Below are positions 54,439-63,870 of a DNA stretch of 64,000 bases, one piece after another. Numbering within the stretch: the stretch's first letter is position 1; every line of letters begins with the position of its first letter. A program made the position numbers and the translations under genes. The notes below the pieces were generated by a model, which was not told where the DNA came from, searched no databases, and saw only the letters and a program-made list of their open reading frames with translations. Origin of the DNA: Caenispirillum bisanense (GTDB taxonomy: Bacteria > Pseudomonadota > Alphaproteobacteria > Rhodospirillales > Rhodospirillaceae); NCBI RefSeq assembly GCF_900230255.1, contig NZ_OCNJ01000007.1, positions 1 through 64,000 on the forward strand, read 5' to 3'.

Positions 54439-56010
54439 TCAGGCGAAGCGGCGGCGGGGGACCGCTTCGTGGTCCTTCATGACCATGCCCGTCACCGCGT
54501 CCACCTCCTGCAGCGCCACGTCGTAGCCCCACAGGTTGGCGAGGTGACGTAGCACCGCCTTGGCGTCGCTCTCGTCGAGCAGGATGCCGTTGACCACCCG
54601 GTGCTGCAGCATCAGGCGCCGGTTGCCGGCCAGATCGACGTCGACCACCTGGATGTCGGGCTCCACCCAGGCGATGTCGTACTGGCGGGCCAGCATCTCG
54701 CGGACACGGCGGTAGCCGCGTTCGTTGTGGATGGCCTCCACCGACAGCATGGGCTCGTCGGCGTCGTCCTCGATCTCGAACAGGTGCAGGTCGCGCATCA
54801 CCTGCGGGCCGAGGAACTGCAGCACGAAGCTCTCGTCGCGGTAGTTGGCCCAGCAGTCGCGCAGCACGGCCATGGGCTCGCCGCAGCCGGCGATGTCGGG
54901 GAACCACTGGCGGTCCTCGTCGGTGGGGTCGAGGCAGACGCGCTCGATGTCCTTCATCATGGCGAAGCCGAGGGCATAGGGGTTGATGCCCGAGTAGCGC
55001 GGGTCGTCGAACTCCGGCTGGAAGACCACGTTGGTGTGGCTTTGCAGGAACTCCAGATAGGCGCCGTCGGTGATGAGCCCGCGTTCGTGCAGGCGCGTCA
55101 TGATGGTGTGGTGGACGAAGGTGGCGCAGCCTTCGTTCATCACCTTGGTCTGGCGCTGCGGGTAGAAGTACTGGGCGATGTTGCGCACGATGCGCAGGAT
55201 CTCGCGCTGCCAGTTCTGCAGGTTGGGCGCCGTCTTCTCCAGGAAGTAGAGCACGTTCTCCTGCGGCAGCTGCAGCAGCGAGCGGCGGCGCTCTTCCTCC
55301 CGCGCCGCCTCGTCGGGCGCCTTGGGGGCGGCCTGGGGCACCGTGCGCCACAGGTCGTTGAACATGCGTTCCTGGTGTTCCTGGCGCTCCAGCGCGCGGA
55401 TCTGCTCGGACCGCAGGTCGGGCGTCTTCTTGCGCGGGTAGCGGAACACGCCCTGGCTGTTCAGGGCGTGCGCCGAGTCCAGCAGCCGCTCCACCGGCAG
55501 CGAGCCGTAGCGTTCCTCGCAGTCGGCGATGTAGCTCTGGGCGAAGGCCAGGTAGTCGAGGATGCTTTCGGCGTCGGTCCACTGGCGGAACAGGTAGTTG
55601 TTCTTGAAGAAGTGGTTGTGGCCGAAGGCCGCGTGCGCGATGACCAGCGTCTGCATGGTCGCCGAGTTCTCCTCCATCACGTAGGAGATGCACGGGCTGG
55701 AGTTGATGACGATTTCATACGCGAGGCCGCGCATGCCCTTGCGGTACAGCATCTCGTGCTGGGCGAAGTGCTTGCCGAAGGACCAGTGCTTGTAGAGCAG
55801 CGGCAGCGCCGACGACGAATAGGCGTCGAGCATCTGCTCGGTGGTGATGACCTCGATCTGGTTGGGGTAGACGTCGAGGCCGAGTTCGTCGAGAGCGATC
55901 TCCTCCACCGCCGCATGGACGCGGCGCAGGGTGTCAAAATCCCAGTCGGCGCCGCTGTAGAGGGGCTCGGCGGCGGTATGCACGGCGGGGGCCGCGGGGG
56001 ATGCGGTCAT
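54439..56010 (-). CDS. SpoVR/YcgB family protein
   Basis: 523 residues. It contains LPLLYKHWSFGKHFAQHEMLYRKGMRGLAYEIVINSSPCISYVMEENS and AHAAFGHNHFFKNNYLF, hallmarks of SpoVR-like proteins. The family is stress-induced and genetically linked to PrkA and YeaH; its biochemistry is unresolved. The ATG overlaps the yeaH stop by 4 bp. It is the last gene of the prkA operon. Confidence 0.95.
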   Translation of the reverse strand: MTASPAAPAVHTAAEPLYSGADWDFDTLRRVHAAVEEIALDELGLDVYPNQIEVITTEQMLDAYSSSALPLLYKHWSFGKHFAQHEMLYRKGMRGLAYEIVINSSPCISYVMEENSATMQTLVIAHAAFGHNHFFKNNYLFRQWTDAESILDYLAFAQSYIADCEERYGSLPVERLLDSAHALNSQGVFRYPRKKTPDLRSEQIRALERQEHQERMFNDLWRTVPQAAPKAPDEAAREEERRRSLLQLPQENVLYFLEKTAPNLQNWQREILRIVRNIAQYFYPQRQTKVMNEGCATFVHHTIMTRLHERGLITDGAYLEFLQSHTNVVFQPEFDDPRYSGINPYALGFAMMKDIERVCLDPTDEDRQWFPDIAGCGEPMAVLRDCWANYRDESFVLQFLGPQVMRDLHLFEIEDDADEPMLSVEAIHNERGYRRVREMLARQYDIAWVEPDIQVVDVDLAGNRRLMLQHRVVNGILLDESDAKAVLRHLANLWGYDVALQEVDAVTGMVMKDHEAVPRRRFA

Positions 56011-57314
56011 GTCACCTCCTTCGCGGACGGTTCGGCATTGCGCTGGAACAGGTCGCGGAAGACGGGGAAGATGTCGCGGCGGTGCCGTACCTTGCGCATG
56101 GCGAGCGGCACGCCCGGCTGCACCAGCACCTTGTAGGTGCGCCACAGGTCGGTGTCGCGGCGGATGGGGCCGGCCGGCATGAAGTCGTCGTCGCGGCCGA
56201 CCTCGATGTAGGCGTAGTACTGGCACACCGGCAGGATGACGTCGGCCATGAGCGCCGCCGTCTTGTGGGCGTCGATGGAGGTATTGTCGCCGTCCGACGC
56301 CTGGGCCGCATAGATGTTCCAGTCGGAGGTCGGATAGCGCTCGCGCACCACCCGCGCCATTTCCTCCAGCGCCGTGGACACCACCGTGCCGCCCGTCTCG
56401 GGGCTGTGGAAGAAGGTGTCCTCGTCCACTTCCTGCGCGATGTGGGTGTGGCGGATGAACACCACGTCCACATGGCGGTAGCGCCGCGTCAGGAAGATGT
56501 GGAGCAGCATGAAGAACCGCTTGGCGAGGTCCTTCATGTCCTCGGTCATGGAGCCCGACACGTCCATCAGGCAGAACATGACGGCCCGCGCGATGGGCTT
56601 GGGCACGCTCTCGAACCGCTTGTAGCGCACGTCCAGCGGATCGACGTAGGGGATGCGGGTGGTGCGGGCCAGCAGGCCTTCCAGCTGCTCCATCAGTTCG
56701 GCGAGGCGGGCCGGGTCCTTGCCGGTGCGCTCCAGGGCCTCGATCTCCTCCCGCAGGCTGCGGATCTCGGCGGCGCGGGGGCGCTTGAGCGCCAGGCGGC
56801 GGGACAGGCTGTTGCGCATGGTGCGCGCCAGCGCCAGGTTGGCCGGCGAGCCGGAGGCGGCATAACCGGCGCGCTGGAGGGAGGTGCTTTCCGACGTGGC
56901 GAGGCGCCGCTTCACCAGGTCGGGCAGTTCCAGGTCTTCGAGGAACAGGTCGACGAACTCGTCGCGCGACAGCATGAAGCGGAAATCGTCCTCGCCGCCG
57001 CCGTCGGCGCTGCCTTCGTTGCCCCGACCGCCGCCCGTCGGCGGCCGGGGGATCTTGTCGCCCTCCAGGTACTCCTTGTTGCCGGGCAACACATAATTGC
57101 GCAGGCCGCCGCCGCGGCCGTGATGGAAGCCCGGTTCGCTGACGCCGTCGCGGGGGATGGAAAGCTCGCCGCCCTGTTCCACGTCGCGGATGCCGCGGGA
57201 CGACGAGTTCTCGTGCACCGCCTTGCGCACCAGGGCCTTGGCGCGCCGCAGGAAGCGCTGTCTGTTGGGCAGGCTCTTCCCTTTGGGATTGAGCCGGCGG
57301 TCAATGATGTGCAT
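56007..57314 (-). CDS. yeaH: YeaH/YhbH family protein (DUF444, VWA-like)
   Basis: 435 residues. The N-terminus HIIDRRLNPKGKSLPNRQRFLRRAK is characteristic. The C-terminal part carries a von Willebrand A-like motif CLMDVSGSMTEDMKDLAKRFF and VVFIRHTHIAQEVDEDTFF. It is predicted to work with the PrkA kinase under stress. It starts 29 bp after the prkA stop and overlaps spoVR by 4 bp. Confidence 0.95.
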   Translation of the reverse strand: MHIIDRRLNPKGKSLPNRQRFLRRAKALVRKAVHENSSSRGIRDVEQGGELSIPRDGVSEPGFHHGRGGGLRNYVLPGNKEYLEGDKIPRPPTGGGRGNEGSADGGGEDDFRFMLSRDEFVDLFLEDLELPDLVKRRLATSESTSLQRAGYAASGSPANLALARTMRNSLSRRLALKRPRAAEIRSLREEIEALERTGKDPARLAELMEQLEGLLARTTRIPYVDPLDVRYKRFESVPKPIARAVMFCLMDVSGSMTEDMKDLAKRFFMLLHIFLTRRYRHVDVVFIRHTHIAQEVDEDTFFHSPETGGTVVSTALEEMARVVRERYPTSDWNIYAAQASDGDNTSIDAHKTAALMADVILPVCQYYAYIEVGRDDDFMPAGPIRRDTDLWRTYKVLVQPGVPLAMRKVRHRRDIFPVFRDLFQRNAEPSAKEVT

Positions 57315-57343
57315 CGGCAGGTCCTATCTCGCCCGTGAGCGTG

Positions 57344-59290
57344 TCATCCCGCGTGCTTCACCCGCATGTACCACTCCACCAGACGCCGCACCTGGCGCTC
57401 GGTGTAGCCGCGATCGATCATGCGTTCGACGAACTCGGCGTGCTTCTTGTCGGTGTCGCTGTCCTTCTTGGAGCCGAAGCTGATGACCGGCAGCAGTTCC
57501 TCCACCTGGCTGAACATGCGCCGCTCGATGACCGTGCGGATCTTCTCGTAGGAGGTCCAGGAGGGGTTCTTGCCGGCGTTGGAGGCCCGCGAGCGCAGGG
57601 CGAACTTCACCACCTCGTTGCGGAAATCCTTGGGGTTGGCGATGCCCGCCGGCTTCTCGATCTTGCTCAGTTCCTGGTCGAGCAGGCCGCGGTCGAGCAG
57701 CTGGCCCGTGTCGGGGTCCTTGAAGTCCTGGTCCTCGACCCAGGCGTCGGCATAGTCGACATAGCGGTCGAACAGGTTCTGGCCGTAGTCGTGGTAGCTT
57801 TCCAGATAGGCCTTCTGGATCTCGTGGCCGATGAATTCCGCATAGCGCGGCGCCAGGTCGGCCTTGATGAACTCCATGTAGCGCTTCTCGGTCTCGTCGG
57901 GCAGTTGTTCCTGCCGGATGGACTGTTCGAGCACGTACATGAGGTGCACCGGGTCGGCCGCCACCTCCTGGGTGTCGTGGTTGTAGGTGGCCGCCAGCAC
58001 CTTGAAGGCGAAGCGCGTCGAGATGCCGTTCATGCCCTCGTCGACGCCGGCCGCGTCCTTGTATTCCTGCAAGGACCGGGCGCGCGGATCGACCTCCTTC
58101 AGGCTCTCGCCGTCGTAGACCCGCATCTTGCTGTAGACGTTGCTGTTCTCGTGCTCGCGCAGGCGCGACAGCACGGCGAAGCGCGCCAGCATCTGCAGGG
58201 TGCCCGGCGCACAGGGCGCCGTCGCCAGTTCCGAGTTGCTGATCAGCTTGTCGTAGATCTTCTGTTCCTCGGTCACCCGCAGGCAGTAGGGCACCTTGAT
58301 GACGTAGATGCGATCGATGAAGGCTTCGTTGTTCTTGTTGTTCTTGAAGGTCTGCCACTCCGCCTCGTTGGAGTGCGCCATGACGATGCCCTGGAAGGGG
58401 ATGGCGCCGATGTTCTCGGTGCCGACATAATTCCCTTCCTGCGTCGCCGTCAGCAGCGGGTGCAGCATCTTGATGGGCGCCTTGAACATCTCGACGAATT
58501 CGAGCATGCCCTGGTTGGCGCGGTTGAGGCCGCCCGAGTAGCTGTAGGCGTCGGGGTCGTTCTGGGCGTGCAGTTCCAGGCGCCGGATATCGACCTTGCC
58601 GACCAGCGAGCTGACGTCCTGGTTGTTCTCGTCGCCCGGCTCGGTCTTGGCGATGCCGATCTGGCGCAGGCGCGAGGGGTGGATCTTCGCCACCTTGAAG
58701 CGCGAGATGTCGCCGCCGAACTCGTCCAGCCGCTTGACGCACCACGGGCTCATGAGGCCGGTGAGGCGGCGGCGCGGGATGCCGTATTCCTTCTGCAGGG
58801 TATCGGCCATGCGTTCGGGATCGAACAGGCCGAGCGGGCTTTCGAACACCGGGCTCAGCTCGTCGCCGGCCTTCAGCACGTAGATGGGGTGCGCCTCCAT
58901 CAGAGCCTTCAGCCGCTCCGCCAGCGACGACTTGCCGCCGCCCACGGGCCCGAGCAGGTAGAGGATCTGCTTGCGCTCCTCCAGCCCCTGCGCCGCATGG
59001 CGGAAGAAGCTGACGATGCGCTCGATGGTCTCCTCCATGCCGTAGAACTCGGCGAAGGCGGGATAGACCTTGATGGTGCGGTTCATGAAGATGCGACCGA
59101 GCCGCGGGTCTTTGGCCGTGTCGACCATTTCCGGTTCGCCGATGGCCGCCAGGATGCGCTCGGCGGCGGTGGCGTACATCATCGGGTCTTCGCGACAGCC
59201 TTCCAAGTATTCCGCAAGAGACATCACCGTCTCGCGGCGACCTTCGTAGCCGCGTGCGAAGTCTCTGAAAAGTTCGTCTGCCAGAACCAT
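57344..59290 (-). CDS. prkA: PrkA/YeaG serine protein kinase, AAA+ domain
   Basis: 648 residues. An AAA+ N-terminal domain has Walker A LGPVGGGKSSLAERL (114-121), preceded by EGCREDPMMYATAAERILAAIGEP, typical of PrkA. The C-terminal PrkA domain follows. YeaG-type kinases respond to starvation and sustained nitrogen limitation in enterics. The ATG at 59290 has GGGAGAG about 5 bases upstream; the longer frame is non-homologous. It heads the prkA-yeaH-spoVR operon. Confidence 0.96.
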   Translation of the reverse strand: MVLADELFRDFARGYEGRRETVMSLAEYLEGCREDPMMYATAAERILAAIGEPEMVDTAKDPRLGRIFMNRTIKVYPAFAEFYGMEETIERIVSFFRHAAQGLEERKQILYLLGPVGGGKSSLAERLKALMEAHPIYVLKAGDELSPVFESPLGLFDPERMADTLQKEYGIPRRRLTGLMSPWCVKRLDEFGGDISRFKVAKIHPSRLRQIGIAKTEPGDENNQDVSSLVGKVDIRRLELHAQNDPDAYSYSGGLNRANQGMLEFVEMFKAPIKMLHPLLTATQEGNYVGTENIGAIPFQGIVMAHSNEAEWQTFKNNKNNEAFIDRIYVIKVPYCLRVTEEQKIYDKLISNSELATAPCAPGTLQMLARFAVLSRLREHENSNVYSKMRVYDGESLKEVDPRARSLQEYKDAAGVDEGMNGISTRFAFKVLAATYNHDTQEVAADPVHLMYVLEQSIRQEQLPDETEKRYMEFIKADLAPRYAEFIGHEIQKAYLESYHDYGQNLFDRYVDYADAWVEDQDFKDPDTGQLLDRGLLDQELSKIEKPAGIANPKDFRNEVVKFALRSRASNAGKNPSWTSYEKIRTVIERRMFSQVEELLPVISFGSKKDSDTDKKHAEFVERMIDRGYTERQVRRLVEWYMRVKHAG

Positions 59291-59324
59291 CCGACTCTCC
59301 CTGCGAGGTTTAGTCCGATCGGCT

Positions 59325-59382
59325 CGCAACGCCCCTTCCGGATGCGAGCATGCGCAACGCCCCCAATTCAAACGCGAATTGG
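59325..59382 (-). promoter_or_regulatory. Candidate regulatory region upstream of prkA
   Basis: Two copies of CGCAACGCCCC (59325-59335 and 59353-59363, plus-strand reading) lie 28 bp apart. A perfect inverted repeat CCAATTC/GAATTGG (59363-59369 and 59376-59382) adjoins the second copy. This arrangement, 35-95 bp before the prkA start, is what activator or repressor sites look like. No factor is identified. Confidence 0.4.
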
Positions 59383-59680
59383 CCCGGTCCCGTTTCGACT
59401 ACTGGTAAAAGAGCGCCTTCCACTCTCGCGACGCCCGCAGGCAGCTGGTGTGCGACCGTCCAGCGGGTCGCGGTGCCCTCTTCGGCGGGGCATGGGCGGC
59501 TGGAGTCCCTGCGCCGTCGCCGTCAGCCTTCCCTCGATCTCAGGGTAACGCCGAAAACACTAAGCTTTCACCAAAATCTTGGGCCTCTCGTGATTTATCT
59601 GGGGGCTTAAGCACGGCGACACCAGGGTGCACAGGCAGTTTTCGGGACCATGAAGTGTTCCGAGGGCGCGGTGCCGCACG
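59383..59680. other. Non-coding upstream region of prkA; no gene seen
   Basis: With the preceding site this is part of a 458-bp stretch between prkA and the next gene. Short frames exist on the plus strand but lack ribosome-binding sites and family features. The segment near 59550-59600 is AT-richer (AAGCTTTCACCAAAATCTTG). It may hold a distal promoter. Otherwise nothing is recognised. Confidence 0.5.
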
Positions 59681-59724
59681 CAAAAGAAGAACGGCGCGGT
59701 GCCCCCTCGGGGTCCGCGCCGTCC
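59681..59724 (-). terminator. Rho-independent terminator after the 59.7-kb unknown gene
   Basis: On the minus strand, ACGGCGCGG and CCGCGCCGT (59693-59701 with 59716-59724) form a 9-bp stem around a GC-rich loop, followed by TCTTCTTTTGCG. It lies 24 bases past the stop of the upstream minus-strand gene. Confidence 0.8.
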
Positions 59725-59748
59725 GCCTTAATTTCCGCACCTGTGAGA

Positions 59749-60252
59749 TCAGGCCGCCGGCTGAGACTCCGCCGCCAGCATCAGATCCTGCACCGCCGGC
59801 AGGGGCGGCAGGTCGGCGGGGCCGAAGGCGAAGCACTCGCCCGGCGAGCGGATGAAGGCGAAGTCGGCGCTCTCGATCGGATCCATGGTTTCCGTCTCGA
59901 AGAAGAACCGGGCGGTGAAGGGGTTGTAGTCGAAGCGGGTGCATTCCACCGCCTGCTCGGCCACCACGTCGGCCTCGGGCAGCCAGGGGAAGGCTTCCTC
60001 GACGGTGTCGGAGACGATGGGTTCCTCCACCGCCGCCACGTCGGCGGCGATGAGGCGGCCGGTGACCCAGGCGTGGACGTTCTTCTGCCCGGTGTTCAGG
60101 ACCTGGAAACGGCCGTGCTCCTGCACGACCATCTCGGCGTCGGCCAGCAGCAGGGCGTCGGCGTGATGGCCGACCCGCCAGATGCGGTGGTCGTCGGGAA
60201 ACACCACCGACAGGCAGCGTTGGGCGAGGTTTCGGTAGACGCGGACGAGCAC
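59749..60252 (-). CDS. Conserved protein of unknown function
   Basis: 167 residues. It opens with beta-strand-rich LVRVYRNLAQRCLSVVFPDDHRIWRVGHHADALLLADAEMVV, then LNTGQKNVHAWVTGRLI, and later FDYNPFTARFFFETETMDPIESADFAFI. No catalytic motif is evident and I cannot name a family. The GTG at 60252 is chosen because GGAGG lies 6 bases upstream. It ends with a strong terminator and is probably monocistronic. Confidence 0.7.
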   Translation of the reverse strand: MLVRVYRNLAQRCLSVVFPDDHRIWRVGHHADALLLADAEMVVQEHGRFQVLNTGQKNVHAWVTGRLIAADVAAVEEPIVSDTVEEAFPWLPEADVVAEQAVECTRFDYNPFTARFFFETETMDPIESADFAFIRSPGECFAFGPADLPPLPAVQDLMLAAESQPAA

Positions 60253-60461
60253 GCGCGACCTCCTTTCGCTTCGTGATGAGCCGGTTGTACCGTCGCCCAC
60301 GGCAGCGCAAGCACCGCCGATCGTCGGCCACCGGATCGGGCGGCGCGGTCGGGACGGAGGGTTCGCAGGGCCGCACCCTACCCGCTCCCGCCCGCCCTGT
60401 CACCCCGCGGAGGGCGAAAAATGCCCTGCCGGAGCGCGGGCGCGTGCGTTATGAGGGAACC

Positions 60462-61010
60462 ATGACCGTCTATTTCACCAGCGACACCCACTTCGGCCAC
60501 GGCGGCGCGCTGGGCTTCATGAAGCGCCCCTTCGCCTCCGTCGCCGAGATGAACGCCGTCATGATCGAGCGCTGGCGCGAGCGCGTGGGTCCCGACGACG
60601 AGGTCTGGCACCTGGGCGACTTCGCCCTCACCCTGCGCCCCGACGCGCGGGCGGAGCTGCTCGACGGCCTGCCGGGGCGCAAGCACCTGGTCACCGGCAA
60701 CAACGACGACGCCGACACCTGCGCCCTGCCCGGCTGGGCGAGCGTGCAGGCCTATGCCGAGATCACGGTGGAGGACACGGCGCTGGTGCTCTGCCACTAC
60801 CCGTTCCGCACCTGGAACGGCATGAGCAAGGGCGCGCTGAACCTGCACGGCCACAGCCACGGCCGCCTCGCGCCGCTGCCGAAGCAGATGGACGTGGGCG
60901 TCGACGTGTTCGATTTCCGCCCGGTGACGCTGGCCGAGGTGCGGGCGGCCATGCGGCGCCGTCAGCCCATGTCCGGCGGGCGGCGGCAGAGCCAGACGCC
61001 GTCCTCGTAG
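60462..61010 (+). CDS. Calcineurin-like metallophosphoesterase
   Basis: 182 residues. The dinuclear metal motifs are in order: SDTHFGHGG, GDFALTLR, GNNDDADT, CHYPFRTW and LHGHSHGRL. Such small bacterial phosphoesterases act on nucleotides or other phosphodiesters; the substrate is unknown. Its last 49 bp overlap the C-terminus of the opposing gene. The ATG gives the normal start of the family just before the first motif. Confidence 0.9.
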   Translation: MTVYFTSDTHFGHGGALGFMKRPFASVAEMNAVMIERWRERVGPDDEVWHLGDFALTLRPDARAELLDGLPGRKHLVTGNNDDADTCALPGWASVQAYAEITVEDTALVLCHYPFRTWNGMSKGALNLHGHSHGRLAPLPKQMDVGVDVFDFRPVTLAEVRAAMRRRQPMSGGRRQSQTPSS

Positions 61011-62617
61011 ACCACGCTGAAGCAATCGTAGGCCGGCAGGTAGCCGAACCCCTTCCACGCCGGGCGGTCGGGCGGCCGGCCGTCGCGGCCCTCTGCCGTG
61101 TCGAAGGGGCCGGCCCAGCGCAGGGTGCGGCTGTCCAGCGTGAACAGCCCGACGCCGCGCTGGTAGGCGGCGATGGCGGTGCTGCCCGGCAGATGCTCGC
61201 CGAGATGGACCCAGCTGGCGGTGGTGGTGACACCCGCCGGCAGCGGCGTCGCGCCCTCCAGCCGCTCGAAGGTCCCGCCGCCGGGGCCGTCGAAGCGGCG
61301 GCAGATCACCAGTTGCGGCGTCTTGCCGGCGGCCCAGGTGAGGTAGGCGGGACCGTCGGCGCCGGCCTCGCGGATCAGGGCCGAGGACGGCGAGGTATAG
61401 GTCGCCCGCACGCCGGACCGGCCGTCGGCGATCCGGCCCGGGCGCGTCTCGCCGACGTCGAACACCCGCACCACGCCGTCCTGGCCGGTGTAGGTGAACA
61501 GCCGCCCGTCCCCGAGCGACTGCGTCCAGGCGTTGTAGCCGTTGCTGTCGGTGGCGATGGTGTCGGCGCCGCGCCAGCGGAAGTCGGTGTCGTCGATGAC
61601 CCAGATGCCGCCGGGCTTGGCCGAGCCGCCGGGGAAGCCGGCGCCGCCGTATACGTACAGCCGGCCCCGGTCGGGCATGGCGGCCACACCGCAATAGGTG
61701 TGCGTCGACAGCGGCGCGTGACGGCCGCGGATGTTGGGCCAGGGATAGTGGTAGCGGCTGCCATGGGGCTCGGCGCGCACCGGGGCGGTCGGGTCGAACA
61801 GGTCCGGCTCCACCGGCTCGCCGGCGCCGGCGCGGCCGACCACGTAGCGGGCGCTGTCCTCGGTGCGGTGCCAGCGGCGGGTGCGGTAGTCGAACACGCC
61901 GATCTCGCTGCCGAGCCAGTCGCCGTGGCCGCCGCCGGTGAACACGTACTTGCGCCGCTCCGGCAGGAAGGCGCCGCTGGAATAGGCGAAGGGCAGCCGG
62001 TTGGTGTCGTTGAGCGGCTCGTCCGTCTTGCCGGCGTGCCAGTAGTAGGGGTCGAAGCCGCCTTCCGCCGGCCGTCGCACGATGTCGCGGTAGCGGTTGA
62101 GGCTGATGCGGCGCCATTCCCCCGGCGCCAGCTCGGCCGCCACCGCCGCCGTCAGGTCGGGTTCCCGGTAGCCGAGGATGGGCTCCTCCGTCACCGGCGG
62201 CCGGGCGTCGCGGGCGAACTCCGGCCACAGGGCGGTCGGCTCGGCGGGCGGCGGCCCACGGCGGGGGCGGAACTCGACGACGATCGCATCCCCCGGCGCC
62301 ATGGGCGGCAGGAGCAGGGTGACGGCCGCTTCGGCGAGGCTGCCGTCGGGGTGGGTGGCGATGGTCTGCTGGTCCCAGTCGAGCACCGGCAGGTCGACGG
62401 CGACCCGCGGCTCCACGTGCCAGCCGGCGGGCACCGCGCCGGCCGGGAAGGCGTGGCGCAGGGTGACGTGGTGCATGTCGGGCACGACCGCCCGCGCGGT
62501 CAAGCGCCGCGCGCCGGCCACGCCCTCCGCCACCGCCCGCTCCAGCAGGTCGGCATACCAGCCGGCCCCGGCCGCCCGCAGCCGCCGGGCGCCGCCGGCC
62601 CCGGCGAAGACGCTCAT
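60962..62617 (-). CDS. Probable beta-propeller protein of unknown function
   Basis: 551 residues. The C-terminal ~400 residues contain Kelch-like blades: RRKYVFTGGGHGDWLGSEIGVFD, RGRLYVYGGAGFPGGSA, GGIWVIDDTDFRW, DGRLFTYTGQDGVVRVFD and YLPAYDCFSVVYEDGVWLCRR. The N-terminal ~130 residues form a different beta-rich domain. No signal peptide is seen at the chosen ATG. It overlaps the glycosyltransferase stop by 4 bp, so it is co-expressed with that gene, suggesting a role in the same surface-polysaccharide process. I do not recognise a named family. Confidence 0.7.
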   Translation of the reverse strand: MSVFAGAGGARRLRAAGAGWYADLLERAVAEGVAGARRLTARAVVPDMHHVTLRHAFPAGAVPAGWHVEPRVAVDLPVLDWDQQTIATHPDGSLAEAAVTLLLPPMAPGDAIVVEFRPRRGPPPAEPTALWPEFARDARPPVTEEPILGYREPDLTAAVAAELAPGEWRRISLNRYRDIVRRPAEGGFDPYYWHAGKTDEPLNDTNRLPFAYSSGAFLPERRKYVFTGGGHGDWLGSEIGVFDYRTRRWHRTEDSARYVVGRAGAGEPVEPDLFDPTAPVRAEPHGSRYHYPWPNIRGRHAPLSTHTYCGVAAMPDRGRLYVYGGAGFPGGSAKPGGIWVIDDTDFRWRGADTIATDSNGYNAWTQSLGDGRLFTYTGQDGVVRVFDVGETRPGRIADGRSGVRATYTSPSSALIREAGADGPAYLTWAAGKTPQLVICRRFDGPGGGTFERLEGATPLPAGVTTTASWVHLGEHLPGSTAIAAYQRGVGLFTLDSRTLRWAGPFDTAEGRDGRPPDRPAWKGFGYLPAYDCFSVVYEDGVWLCRRPPDMG

Positions 62618-63870
62618 GCCGGCGCCCCGGCCGGTTCGGGCGGCAGCGCAGCGGGATCGGAGCGGCCGCCCACCAGCGGCTCGTAGACGCCGCGGTAGCG
62701 CGCCGCCACCGCCGCCCACGAGCGTTCCGTGGAGACATACGCATGCGCGCGGTCGAGCACCGCCCGCCACGCGGCGCGCGCCGCCAGCACCTCGTCCACC
62801 TTGTCGGCCAGCGCCTGCGGGTCGTCGGGGCGGAACAGCCAGCCGGTGCGGCCGTCGCGGATCAGCTCGCGGTGGCCGCCGACGTCGGAGGCGAGCACCG
62901 GCTTGCCCATGGCCATGGCCTCCAGCGGCTTCAGCGGCGTCACCAGTTCGGTCAGGCGGATGGAGGTGCGCGGGAAGACCAGCAGGTCGACCAGATCGTA
63001 ATAGGCCTGCACGCGGTCGTGCGGCACGCGGCCGGTGAAGATCACCCGGTCGGCGACGCCGAGACGGTCGGCGAGCGCCTTCAGGCGGCCTTCCTCCGGC
63101 CCGCCGCCCACCAGCAGCACCCGCACCTCCGGCCGCAGCGCCGTCAGGGCGGGCACCGCCCGCAGCAGCACGTCGAGCCCCTCGTAGCCGTAGAACGAGC
63201 CGAGGAACCCGAGCACCACCGCCCGCCCCAGTCCCAGCTCCTGCGCCAGGCGCGGGTCCCGGCGGCCGCCGGCCTGGAAGGCGGCGACGTCGACGGCGTT
63301 GGGGATGACGGTGATCTTGTCGCGCGGCACGCCGCGGGCGATGAGGTCGTCGCGCAGGCCATGGGCGATGGTGGTGACGGCGCTCGCCCGCTTCACCGCC
63401 CAGCTTTCCAGGCCGCGCGTCAGGCGGTAGCGCCAGTTGCCTTCGCGGGCGGTGCCGTGGCTGGCCGCCGCGTCCTCCCAGAAGGCGCGGATCTCGTAGA
63501 CCACGGGCAGGCCGAAGCGGCGCCCGACGCGCAGGGCGGGCACGGCGTTCAGGGCCGGCGAGTGGGCGTGCAGGATGTCGGGCTTTTCCTCCGCCACCAC
63601 CTCGGCCAGGCGCTTTTCCAGCGCACGCATGAGCATCAGCTCGCGCAGCACCGGCTTGCTGCCGGCCCCATTGGCGGGCAGCTGCGGGGTGCGGTGGAAT
63701 TCCAGGCCCTCGACGATTTCGCGCGGCAGGCTGTCGCGCACGTGCTTGGGCGAGGTCAGGTGGCAGGTCTGCCAGCCGAGCGCCCGCTGGTGCCGCAGAA
63801 TGCCGAGGGTGCGGAACGAGTACCCGCTGTGCAGCGGCACCGAGTGGTCCAGCACGTGCAGGATCTTCAT
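62614..63870 (-). CDS. Glycosyltransferase family 4, exosortase-A-associated type
   Basis: 418 residues, GT-B fold. The N-terminus MKILHVLDHSVPLHSGYSFRTLGILRHQRALGWQTCHLTSPKH strongly resembles the exosortase-A/PEP-CTERM-associated glycosyltransferase family (TIGR04063). The GT4 domain has GFLGSFYGYEGLDVLLRAV, and the E-x8-E donor site is in TELVTPLKPLEAMAMGKPVLASDVGG. It likely adds sugars to an extracellular polysaccharide. The upstream genes are cut off by the window edge. Confidence 0.88.
   Translation of the reverse strand: MKILHVLDHSVPLHSGYSFRTLGILRHQRALGWQTCHLTSPKHVRDSLPREIVEGLEFHRTPQLPANGAGSKPVLRELMLMRALEKRLAEVVAEEKPDILHAHSPALNAVPALRVGRRFGLPVVYEIRAFWEDAAASHGTAREGNWRYRLTRGLESWAVKRASAVTTIAHGLRDDLIARGVPRDKITVIPNAVDVAAFQAGGRRDPRLAQELGLGRAVVLGFLGSFYGYEGLDVLLRAVPALTALRPEVRVLLVGGGPEEGRLKALADRLGVADRVIFTGRVPHDRVQAYYDLVDLLVFPRTSIRLTELVTPLKPLEAMAMGKPVLASDVGGHRELIRDGRTGWLFRPDDPQALADKVDEVLAARAAWRAVLDRAHAYVSTERSWAAVAARYRGVYEPLVGGRSDPAALPPEPAGAPA

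Noticed and set aside
59320-59345. Sigma-54 promoter before prkA
   Set aside because: A GG-N10-GC arrangement exists on the minus strand, but the rest of the -24/-12 consensus is poor, and GC-rich DNA produces such matches by chance.
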